Positions 1 to 7,650 of a stretch of DNA of 11,286 nucleotides are shown in pieces (positions within the stretch are counted from its first letter, which is position 1; the number at the start of each line of letters is the position of its first letter). The notes under the pieces are model-generated. The model was not told where the DNA came from, ran no database searches, and worked only from the letters and a program-made list of their open reading frames with translations. The translations under genes were made by a program, and so were the position numbers. The DNA comes from an uncultured Beijerinckiaceae bacterium (GTDB taxonomy: Bacteria; Pseudomonadota; Alphaproteobacteria; Rhizobiales; Beijerinckiaceae). The stretch spans positions 1 through 11,286 of the forward strand of contig CALMGA010000352.1 in assembly GCA_937863205.1 (NCBI GenBank), read 5' to 3'.

Positions 1-1795
<1,795 letters not shown>

Positions 1796-1847
1796 TGACA
1801 AAGCGAAGTGGGGCTGTCCCGATATCGACCGTTCGCTGCTGGTCGAG

Positions 1848-1861
1848 GTCACAGCTCTGAC
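1848..1861. promoter_or_regulatory. Imperfect 14-bp dyad upstream of bchF
   Basis: GTCACAGCTCTGAC is symmetric except at one position pair (GTCA-n-AGCT-n-TGAC). It lies about 53 bp upstream of the bchF start codon in the divergent control region. It does not match the PpsR rule TGT-N12-ACA. It could be an operator for an unidentified regulator or chance. Confidence 0.2.
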
Positions 1862-1912
1862 ACCCCGGTGAAATCGATGATCGACATACGGTTTTTGGTC
1901 ATCGCGACGGCA

Positions 1913-1958
1913 CTCCCGAAGCGACCTGGTCCTCGGGAGACGAGGTGTTTCTCCCGAG
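1913..1958. promoter_or_regulatory. Overlapping alternative hairpins between bchF and aerR
   Basis: A perfect 9-bp inverted repeat, CTCGGGAGA (1932-1940) and TCTCCCGAG (1950-1958), encloses a 9-base loop. The same central arm can instead pair over 7 bp with CTCCCGA at 1913-1919, so the two stems exclude each other. No T-run follows on either strand, so it is not a classic terminator. It may be an RNA switch in one of the divergent leaders or a protein-binding dyad. The pairing is seen directly; any function is inference. Confidence 0.4.
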
Positions 1959-1976
1959 CGTTCGCGTGACAAGTCG

Positions 1977-2005
1977 ACGGTAGGCCCGCCCAGAGGGAGT
2001 GTCAA
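1977..2005 (-). promoter_or_regulatory. Possible sigma-70-like promoter for bchF-bchN
   Basis: On the minus strand a perfect -35 hexamer TTGACA (2005-2000) is followed, 17 bases later, by a poor -10 TACCGT (1982-1977, three of six matches). It would give a leader of about 175 bases carrying the hairpins at 1913-1958. A weak -10 is common in regulated photosynthesis promoters, but this is a tentative call. Confidence 0.3.
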
Positions 2006-2017
2006 TCAGGCCTGACG
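2000..2017. promoter_or_regulatory. Candidate PpsR/CrtJ operator
   Basis: TGTCAATCAGGCCTGACG matches the PpsR rule TGT-N12-ACA with one mismatch (ACG for ACA) and has the extended half-sites TGTCA and TGACG separated by 8 bases. It overlaps the candidate bchF -35 hexamer and lies 53 bp before the aerR start, so a bound PpsR could affect both genes. A weaker one-mismatch partner (TGA-N12-ACA) lies at 1869-1886. PpsR commonly binds paired sites, and I found no perfect match in this control region. Confidence 0.45.
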
Positions 2018-2070
2018 TCAAACAAGCTTGACGAAGGACTGAGGAATGTCCAAGCTGAAGGGAAAGCTGG

Positions 2071-3123
2071 ATGGCGACCGACATGCTGCGTTTAGCCGGT
2101 GAAAGCGAAGGCTTTCGAAGCGAAACCTTTTCCAACGGCGAAAGCTGTGCCCCGCCGCTCCGTCGGCCGGACATTGCCGTGGCGCCGAATTCTCAGCCGC
2201 GAGCCCTCGATCTGCGAGCTTTGGTGGCGGGAACAATCATTCCCAGGCTGCGCCAGTCGCTGCGAAGTCGCGGCGCGTTGCCCGACGCCGATGCGGCGAT
2301 GCATCCTTCCCGTCTCGCACGAGTGCCGAACGCGGCGGCGAAGCGCCTCGACGCCGGGCAAGAATGCAATGCCGGGCAAGCATACGACCCTGGGCAAGAG
2401 CGCGGCGCGGGGCCTGAGCTTGACGATGTCGACGCCCGCATCGGAGAGATGATCGACGGCCTCCTCCGCGACGATCTTGCCGGCGTGTGCCGGCACATCG
2501 ACGCCGTGCGCGCCTGCGGCCATTCCCTGGACCGCATCTACGTCGAGCTTGTCACCCCGGTCGCCGTCGGGATCAGCCATCTCCTCGCCGAGGATCTATG
2601 CGGTTCGGCCGCCGGCACCCTCGCCTTCTGCAACCTGCAGCTCGTGCTTCGCCGTTACGCATCGGACTTCTACGCCGAGGGGCTTCCGACGCGTCACTCG
2701 ACGAATGGCGGCCTTCGCGCGCTCCTCGTGTCACCGCGGGCTGGCGCCGAGGCGATGCAGGGCCTGCAGGTATTCGGTCTGCTGCTCGCCGCCGACTTCC
2801 TCCGTCGCGAGGGCTGGGAGGCATGGACGGCACGCAGCTTTCGCTCGGCACCCTTTGAGGACGCCATCCTCACCCAATGGTTCGATCTGGTGGAAATCAT
2901 CGCCACCGACGACGACGACCTCGATGAGATCGCCTCGGGCATTCGGACGATCCGGCGCGGCGGCGTCAATCCGCGCGTCCGCATCGTCGCCTGCGGCCGC
3001 CTCTTCGCGGACCATCCCGAATACGTCAGGCTGGTCGGCGCGGATCATGTCGTTTCCGATCCGCTGTCGAGCCTGCCGCACCTCAGCCGCTTCGCTAAGC
3101 GTCCGCTTCGGCGCCTGTCCTAG
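2071..3123 (+). CDS. aerR: PpaA/AerR-family antirepressor of PpsR, long form with altered cobalamin-site residues
   Basis: Members of this family bind cobalamin and relieve PpsR/CrtJ repression of photosystem genes in a light- or redox-responsive way. The 350-residue product has an N-terminal segment with LVAGTIIPRLRQSLR (about 50-64), a low-complexity linker of AGQ repeats (95-118), a helical region (about 120-195) with IYVELVTPVAVGISHLLAEDLC, and a B12-binding-like alpha/beta domain (about 213-340) with LRALLVSPRAG, VFGLLLAADFLRREGW, LVEIIATDDDDLDEI and GADHVVSDPL. The ATG at 2071 has AAGGGA seven bases upstream. Leu172 stands where cap-domain Trp is usual in B12 helical domains, and Gln233 where I expect the ligand His, so cobalamin binding is doubtful. 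It lies directly upstream of ppsR, which supports the assignment. The protein looks longer than the homologues I know. Confidence 0.85.
   Translation: MATDMLRLAGESEGFRSETFSNGESCAPPLRRPDIAVAPNSQPRALDLRALVAGTIIPRLRQSLRSRGALPDADAAMHPSRLARVPNAAAKRLDAGQECNAGQAYDPGQERGAGPELDDVDARIGEMIDGLLRDDLAGVCRHIDAVRACGHSLDRIYVELVTPVAVGISHLLAEDLCGSAAGTLAFCNLQLVLRRYASDFYAEGLPTRHSTNGGLRALLVSPRAGAEAMQGLQVFGLLLAADFLRREGWEAWTARSFRSAPFEDAILTQWFDLVEIIATDDDDLDEIASGIRTIRRGGVNPRVRIVACGRLFADHPEYVRLVGADHVVSDPLSSLPHLSRFAKRPLRRLS
2353..2416 (+). repeat. Three to four imperfect 18-bp tandem repeats inside aerR
   Basis: The units begin GCCGGGCAAG (2353), GCCGGGCAAG (2371), CCTGGGCAAG (2389) and, degenerate, GCGGGGCCTG (2407), with an exact period of 18. 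They encode hexapeptides AGQECN, AGQAYD, PGQERG and AGPELD. The repeat lies in the linker between the N-terminal segment and the helical domain, so copy number could vary without breaking the frame. Confidence 0.8.
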
Positions 3124-3125
3124 GG

Positions 3126-3169
3126 CGTGGTCCCGAAAAGTTACAGGCTTTTCGGACAAGATCATGCGT
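3126..3169. repeat. Stem-loop element after aerR, Hyphomicrobiales-like dispersed repeat or terminator
   Basis: Just after the aerR stop, CCGAAAAG (3133-3140) and CTTTTCGG (3148-3155) form a perfect 8-bp stem with loop TTACAGG, followed by ACAAGATCATGCG. This combination resembles a short intergenic repeat I recall from many Hyphomicrobiales genomes. The stem may also end some aerR transcripts, although no T-run follows. Only one copy is visible here. The rest of the 165-bp aerR-ppsR gap holds only the ppsR ribosome binding site, GGAG at 3275-3278. Confidence 0.5.
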
Positions 3170-3288
3170 CTTCATGACGGGTTCGAGCGGGACGACGATG
3201 CGGGGGATCCTCATCGCGCCGCGGTTCCCGCTCGACGGACGGCGGTCGGCCGCGGCGGACGGCGTGCGCGCACCGGAGCGAACCAGCG

Positions 3289-4713
3289 GTGAAGCCGTTC
3301 CGTGCCCCTCACGACGCCATCGGCGCTCTTGACGCCGTGTCGGCCGCGACGCTGGCGGCGAGCGCTGCCGACCTCGCGCTCGTTCTCGACCGGGACGGTC
3401 TCATCCAGGACCTGGCCGTGCAGCCCTCCGATCTCGCCGGCGAGATCGAGGGCTACGGCCGCTGGCTGGGCCGCCCGTGGAGCGACACGGTCCCCGCCGA
3501 AAGCCGGCCCAAGGTCCAGAAGCTCCTCGATGAAGCGACGCGCGACAGGGTCTCCTCCTGGCGCCAGCTGACGCACAAGGCCGTGGGCGGGCGCGAGGTG
3601 TCGATCCTGTATGCGGCGCTGAAGATCGGCGCCGACGGACGCACTGTCGTGCTCGGCCGCGACATGCGGGCGGTTTCGGCCCTGCAGCAGCGCCTCATCG
3701 ACGCGCAAATGTCGATGGAGCGCGATTACGCCCGGCTGCGCTCGGCGGAAACGCGCTACCGTCTGCTCTTCCACGCCTCCGCCGAGCCCGTTCTTATCCT
3801 CGACGGCGGCTCGGCCAAGGTCCTTGAGCTCAATCCGGCGGCTGCGGCCCTGCTGGAAACCGGCACGCGGCGGATCGTGGGCCGCCCGTTCACCGAACTC
3901 GTCGCCGCCGACACCCGCACCCGCCTGCAGCAGCACTTCGCGGAGCTGCGGGCAGGTCGGACGGGCGAGATCGAGGTGACCTTCGCCGGGGTCGGGCGCA
4001 TGGTGCTGCTGGCGACACCTTTTCGGCAGGACGCGTTGGGACTGCTGCTGGTGCGCCTCGCCAAGCCGGCGGCGCTACCCTCGCCCGAGGTGTCGGCTCA
4101 GCTGCCGGATGCGAATCGGCTCGCCGATTTCATCCAGGCCTCGCCCGACGCCGTGGTCGTCGCGGATGCGGGCGGGCGCGTCATCGCCGCCAACCCTGCC
4201 TTCGCCGAGATGGCGCAGGCCGGCGATGTCGCCGCGCTGCGCGGCGAGGCGCTCGATACGTGGTTCGGCCGGCCGGGCGTCGACTTCGACCTTGCCATGA
4301 TGAACCTGCGACAGCACGGCTCGCTGCGGCTGTTTGCGACCGATCTGCGAGGATCCCAGGGCGGCCGGATCGTGGTGGAAGCGTCGGCGGTTGAACTCGG
4401 GCAGGGCAAGGACGCGGCCTACGGCTTCGCCATCCGCGACGTCGGGCGCCGGATGGAGGCGCCGAGCCGCCCCGTTCCCGACCTGCCGCATTCGGCCGAA
4501 CAGCTCGCGGAGCTGATCGGGCGCGTTCCGCTGAAGGATCTGGTGCGCGAAACCACCGATGTCATCGAGAAGCTCTGCATCGAGGCGGCGCTGGACCTCA
4601 CCAACGACAACCGCGCCTCGGCCGCCGAGGTCCTCGGCCTCAGCCGGCAGAGCCTGTACGTCAAGCTGCGCCGGTTCGGGCTCGCCGAAGCCAGCGGCGA
4701 GGCCGACGTTTGA
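3289..4713 (+). CDS. ppsR: Photosynthesis gene repressor PpsR/CrtJ
   Basis: PpsR/CrtJ represses bch, crt and puc genes under oxygen by binding TGT-N12-ACA; AerR/PpaA antagonises it. The 474-residue protein has the family layout: N-terminal PAS (about 20-125, LALVLDRDGLIQDL), a glutamine-containing linker helix (about 128-155, LQQRLIDAQMSMERDYARLR), PAS1 (155-260, TRYRLLFHASAEPVLILD), PAS2 (277-395, DFIQASPDAVVVADAGGRVI) and a C-terminal Fis-type HTH (about 419-466, ASAAEVLGLSRQSLYVKLRR). The GTG start fits the family N-terminus FRAP...G.LDA and has GGAG ten bases upstream. Cys430, just before the HTH, is the only cysteine and aligns with the redox Cys424 of R. sphaeroides; the second one, Cys251, is replaced by about Val255. 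It follows aerR after 165 bp, so the two may be cotranscribed. Confidence 0.95.
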   Translation: MKPFRAPHDAIGALDAVSAATLAASAADLALVLDRDGLIQDLAVQPSDLAGEIEGYGRWLGRPWSDTVPAESRPKVQKLLDEATRDRVSSWRQLTHKAVGGREVSILYAALKIGADGRTVVLGRDMRAVSALQQRLIDAQMSMERDYARLRSAETRYRLLFHASAEPVLILDGGSAKVLELNPAAAALLETGTRRIVGRPFTELVAADTRTRLQQHFAELRAGRTGEIEVTFAGVGRMVLLATPFRQDALGLLLVRLAKPAALPSPEVSAQLPDANRLADFIQASPDAVVVADAGGRVIAANPAFAEMAQAGDVAALRGEALDTWFGRPGVDFDLAMMNLRQHGSLRLFATDLRGSQGGRIVVEASAVELGQGKDAAYGFAIRDVGRRMEAPSRPVPDLPHSAEQLAELIGRVPLKDLVRETTDVIEKLCIEAALDLTNDNRASAAEVLGLSRQSLYVKLRRFGLAEASGEADV

Positions 4714-4724
4714 GGAATCGGTCG

Positions 4725-4749
4725 CGATCGCATGCCGCTGCGGCGATCG
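4725..4749 (+). terminator. Weak stem-loop after ppsR, possible terminator
   Basis: CGATCGC (4725-4731) and GCGATCG (4743-4749) pair perfectly over 7 bp around an 11-base loop, starting 12 bases after the ppsR stop. Only a short T3 lies further downstream. A second 5-bp stem, GGGCT/AGCCC, sits near 4772-4792. The call is tentative. Confidence 0.25.
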
Positions 4750-4815
4750 GGGCTCCGTTTCAGCGCTGTGGGCTTGGGTGCCGTGAGCCCAACGAACGAC
4801 GGGTGTGACGATCGA

Positions 4816-5082
4816 ATGATCGCCCTCGCCGTCGACGCGATCCTGGTCCTGGTCCCGCTCGAAGCGCTCGGCCTGGTGCTGTGGCGCGCCCGCACCGGAC
4901 GCGGCATCGCGCCTCGTCGCCTGCTCGGCAACCTTGCCGCCGGCTTCTGCCTGACGGCCGCGCTGCGTTGCGCGCTGGCCGGATCACCGCCTCGGTTGTC
5001 CGTGCAGGCCGGCATTGCCGTTCTGCTGCTGGCGGCCGGCATCGCCCACCTCATCGACCTCGTCGGCCGCTGGCGGACCTGA
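4816..5082 (+). CDS. Small hydrophobic membrane protein of unknown function
   Basis: I do not assign a function. The 88-residue product starts MIALAVDAILVLVPLEAL and has three hydrophobic stretches, about residues 1-23, 35-55 and 62-82. They are separated by a basic loop (WRARTGRGIAPRR) and a short Ser/Pro/Arg turn. Similar small proteins with a first helix, an RTGRG-like loop and two more helices occur in several Proteobacteria as uncharacterised membrane proteins (recollection only). The frame is open upstream to 4732, but the first 28 residues there look noncoding, so I chose the ATG at 4816; no clear ribosome binding site is visible. It lies 102 bp after ppsR on the same strand and converges on the LptF-like gene across 11 bp. 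The stem-loops after ppsR leave cotranscription uncertain. Confidence 0.6.
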   Translation: MIALAVDAILVLVPLEALGLVLWRARTGRGIAPRRLLGNLAAGFCLTAALRCALAGSPPRLSVQAGIAVLLLAAGIAHLIDLVGRWRT

Positions 5083-5093
5083 CCCCCACGACT

Positions 5094-6245
5094 TCAGCCG
5101 GCCGGCTGACCGAGGGCGCCGACCGCGACAGCCCGCGGCGCAGAAGTCCAGACGCGGTTCTGTCGCTGCAGCAGCCAGAGGGCGGCGGCGAACTCGACCA
5201 CGATCGCGGCGGCGACGAACCAGACGAGGTCCGGGTTCTTGCGAACCAGCGTTTCCATCGCGATCAGCATCGCGATGTGCATCACCGGTACGGCGAGAAC
5301 GGTGAGGGTGGTGGCGCTGGACTGGCGTCCGGTGGCGTTCGACACCGTAAGCACCAGCGCGACCCCGAACAGGACGTGCGTCAGGGCGAGAAACGGGATG
5401 CCGGTGCGCTTGGCCGCCTCGCTGGTCCATTCGGCCAGCTTGTGGGGATCGGGCGCTTCATCCTTGCGATCGGCGAAGAAGGCGGCGCCCGGCAGCTCGA
5501 ACACGCCGCGCCAGGACCGCTTGGGCAGGCCGCCGGACCCCTGCATCGCGAGCGGCATGACGTATTCGTCGAAGTTGGCCGCCCGGATGTTGGACGAGTC
5601 CTGCGAGCGGGTCTGGATCGAGCCGTTGCCCATGATCATCACCACGCCGGTCTCGTTGCGGCGGAACTCGGCGCGGGCGGCGGCGATGATCTGCTCCTCC
5701 TTCTTTTCGGGATCGAACTGGTTGATGAAGATGTTGGAAGCGATGTCCGGCGTTTGCCAGCGTTGGAAGTACAATGTGCGCTTGCCGTCGTCGAAGGTGT
5801 AGAAGTGCGCCGGCTCCAGCATTCGATGGTTCAGCGAATTGCGGATGACGTAGATCACGTCGTGCATGTCGCCGACGTAGGCGGGGGCGATGAAGCACGA
5901 GATGGAGTAGCCGAGCACGACGGCCGCCGCCCCGACCGCCGCCGCAGGCGCGCAGATCGCCCACACCGACAGGCGCAGCGAGTACAGTACGCCGATCATG
6001 CCCTCGCCCGACATGCGGATGAATTCCAGCATCACCGCCACCGCCACCGCGATCGGCAGGGCGATGTAGAGCACGGTCGGCATGGTGCCGAGCAGCGCCG
6101 GCCACAGCAGGCCGCCGCGCACGGCGGTGGGCGGCAGATAGTGGAAGATCGAGGTCATCACCACCGGCACGCACAGGCAGACCTCGATCAACAGGGCCGA
6201 GATCGCCATCCGCTTGGCAAGATAGGTGAAGAGCAGCTTGGGCAT
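5094..6245 (-). CDS. LptF/LptG (YjgP/YjgQ) family permease, solitary copy
   Basis: Family members are the inner-membrane permease subunits that, with LptB ATPase, pull lipopolysaccharide out of the inner membrane and pass it to LptC/LptA. The 383-residue product has the typical length and shape: three N-terminal membrane helices (about 13-37, 46-75 and 93-124), a periplasmic beta-rich domain (about 125-300, including RTLYFQRWQ and DPEKKEEQIIAARAEFRR-like segments), and three C-terminal helices (GIPFLALTHVLFGVALVLTV, TLTVLAVPVMHIAMLIAMET, VWFVAAAIVVEFAAALWLLQ). The start MPKLLFTYLAKRMAISALL is typical; no strong ribosome binding site precedes it. Canonical lptF and lptG are usually adjacent, whereas this gene stands alone beside glycosyltransferases. 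It could be a true LptF or LptG, or a paralogue for another lipid-linked glycan; I cannot decide which. Confidence 0.8.
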   Translation of the reverse strand: MPKLLFTYLAKRMAISALLIEVCLCVPVVMTSIFHYLPPTAVRGGLLWPALLGTMPTVLYIALPIAVAVAVMLEFIRMSGEGMIGVLYSLRLSVWAICAPAAAVGAAAVVLGYSISCFIAPAYVGDMHDVIYVIRNSLNHRMLEPAHFYTFDDGKRTLYFQRWQTPDIASNIFINQFDPEKKEEQIIAAARAEFRRNETGVVMIMGNGSIQTRSQDSSNIRAANFDEYVMPLAMQGSGGLPKRSWRGVFELPGAAFFADRKDEAPDPHKLAEWTSEAAKRTGIPFLALTHVLFGVALVLTVSNATGRQSSATTLTVLAVPVMHIAMLIAMETLVRKNPDLVWFVAAAIVVEFAAALWLLQRQNRVWTSAPRAVAVGALGQPAG

Positions 6246-6385
6246 TTGATGTTGTCCCGGCGATCCCGGTCCCTGGCCGTTTCGGTGTCACGGGACTCCC
6301 GCGCGTCGTGCCATGGCGCGCGTGACGCTCATCCATCGCCCAGGCTCAAGGCCGCACTGTGGCCTCGCCGCAAGGTTGCGGCGCA

Positions 6386-6413
6386 TTGCGCTTGACCGCA
6401 TCCGACCCTACAA
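6386..6413 (+). promoter_or_regulatory. Possible promoter for the glycosyltransferase at 6460
   Basis: TTGCGC (6386-6391) and CTACAA (6408-6413) are separated by 16 bases, the same form as the ahcY promoter candidate (TTGCGT-N16-CTATAG). Transcription would begin near 6420 and give a leader of about 40 bases, consistent with the ATG at 6460. The 214-bp gap from the LptF-like gene otherwise contains two adjacent GC-rich stems (6349-6383), one of them CGCCGCAA/TTGCGGCG. Confidence 0.35.
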
Positions 6414-6459
6414 GCTCGCGCTCCGCGAAGATGTTCTTCCCGAAGATCCACCGATCCGC

Positions 6460-7644
6460 ATGTCTCAACAGCCCGGCCCGCAACTCGCGATCGTTATCCC
6501 GACCTACCGATGGAATGCCCTTGCCAAGGATACGCTGACCCAGGCGGCGGCGATCGGCAGCGACGACATCGTGGTCCACATCGGCGACAACAGCGCCAAT
6601 CCCGAGAAGCACGCCTTTCTCGCGGCGCTGGCGGCACGCAGCACCAACGTCGCCGTCACCTGCCACCCGACGAACCTCGGTGCCGACCCGAACATGCTGT
6701 TCCTCATCAAGGCGCAGACGACGCCCTACATCTGCATGGCGGCCGATGACGATTCCTTCAGCGGCGCGTACTTCAGGTCCGCCGTCGCGATGCTGCGCGG
6801 GGATCCCACATGCGCCACGGCGGCGGGCCTGTACATCAGCGTCGCCCAAGATGGCGATCGAAGCGGCGGTAAAGGTGGCGGCAAGCCCGTGCTCGGCACG
6901 GCGGTCGAGCGTCTCGAGGCGGACCCGCTCGACCGCATCCGCAACTACCGCGGCGAGAACACCATCTGCTACGCCATTTCGCGGCGCACCGTCGTCGCGG
7001 GCTTCGCCCGTCTCGTCGAGAGAAACCCGCTGCCGTGCCCGTTCTACGACTACATGCTGGCCTTCCACCTGCTGTCGATGGGCACCTACCGCCTCGACCG
7101 CAACGGCTTCCTCTATCTCTACGATCACACCAATTGGCAGCGCAACGACGCTTTCATCGAGTCGAACAAGCGCTGGTACAAGGGCTATACGCTGCCCGAA
7201 AGCTTCGGCTATCTGACGCGGCTGCATTGGGCGGTGTTCGCCGCGCACTTCTTTTCCTCCACGTTCCGATCGCCCGATCTGTCGGACGAGCGTGCGGACG
7301 CGATCGTCGCCTACCTGTTCCATCGGCAGCGCACGGAGTTCATCGGCGACTATTATCTTTATCGGCCGACCATCGACGCGCTGTTTGCCGGCCACGCGGA
7401 CGCGGCGGCCGCCCTCGCCCGGCTGATGAGGCGGACCTACAAGCGCCTGAGCCCGATCTTCGACGATTTCGCGCTCGTCCTCGCCGTGTTCGCGCCGCAG
7501 ACAGCGGTAGGCTATCGCGCCTTTCAGGACGAAACGCTGCGACCCGGAGCCGACGCGATCCGGCTGTCGCCCTTCGCGCCGCTCACCAGCATGCCGATGG
7601 CGCGGGCCACCATTGGCGGCCTGCTTCGCCGCGCCAGCGACTGA
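6460..7644 (+). CDS. Glycosyltransferase with GT-A (GT2-like) fold
   Basis: The 394-residue product opens with LAIVIPTYRW, followed by a nucleotide-binding half with VVHIGDNSANPEKH and HPTNLGADPNMLF. The motif AADDDSF (Asp96-Asp98) is the expected DXD-type metal and sugar-nucleotide site. The C-terminal half is rich in aromatic residues (FYDYMLAFHLLSMGTYRLDR, TNWQRNDAFIESNKRWYKGY), plausibly for acceptor binding. A Gly/Lys-rich loop near 139-147 (GGKGGGK) looks disordered. There are no membrane segments, so it probably acts in the cytoplasm or at the inner membrane face. The frame is open to an ATG at 6313, but those 49 residues are Arg-rich and overlap the promoter candidate, so I chose 6460. 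It is divergent from the LptF-like gene and converges on the next glycosyltransferase across 6 bp. Donor and acceptor are unknown. Confidence 0.75.
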   Translation: MSQQPGPQLAIVIPTYRWNALAKDTLTQAAAIGSDDIVVHIGDNSANPEKHAFLAALAARSTNVAVTCHPTNLGADPNMLFLIKAQTTPYICMAADDDSFSGAYFRSAVAMLRGDPTCATAAGLYISVAQDGDRSGGKGGGKPVLGTAVERLEADPLDRIRNYRGENTICYAISRRTVVAGFARLVERNPLPCPFYDYMLAFHLLSMGTYRLDRNGFLYLYDHTNWQRNDAFIESNKRWYKGYTLPESFGYLTRLHWAVFAAHFFSSTFRSPDLSDERADAIVAYLFHRQRTEFIGDYYLYRPTIDALFAGHADAAAALARLMRRTYKRLSPIFDDFALVLAVFAPQTAVGYRAFQDETLRPGADAIRLSPFAPLTSMPMARATIGGLLRRASD

Positions 7645-7650
7645 GAATGG

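Noticed and set aside
1796..2005. Upstream extension of bchF by 70 codons to an ATG at 2005
   Set aside because: The extra residues are Arg/Ser-rich, unlike BchF, and would cover the divergent control region; the family begins near the ATG at 1795.
3164..3292. A 42-codon frame whose TGA overlaps the ppsR GTG (GTGA)
   Set aside because: The overlap is attractive for coupling, but the start lies inside the repeat-like GATCATGCG element, no ribosome binding site precedes it and the peptide is low complexity; probably chance in GC-rich DNA.
5095..5108. Perfect 14-bp palindrome CAGCCGGCCGGCTG at the end of the LptF-like gene
   Set aside because: It has no loop space or T-run and encodes the last codons QPAG-stop; a terminator for the convergent pair is possible but unsupported.
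6313..6459. N-terminal extension of the glycosyltransferase to the ATG at 6313
   Set aside because: The added residues are Arg-rich without family resemblance and the segment contains a promoter candidate at 6386-6413.
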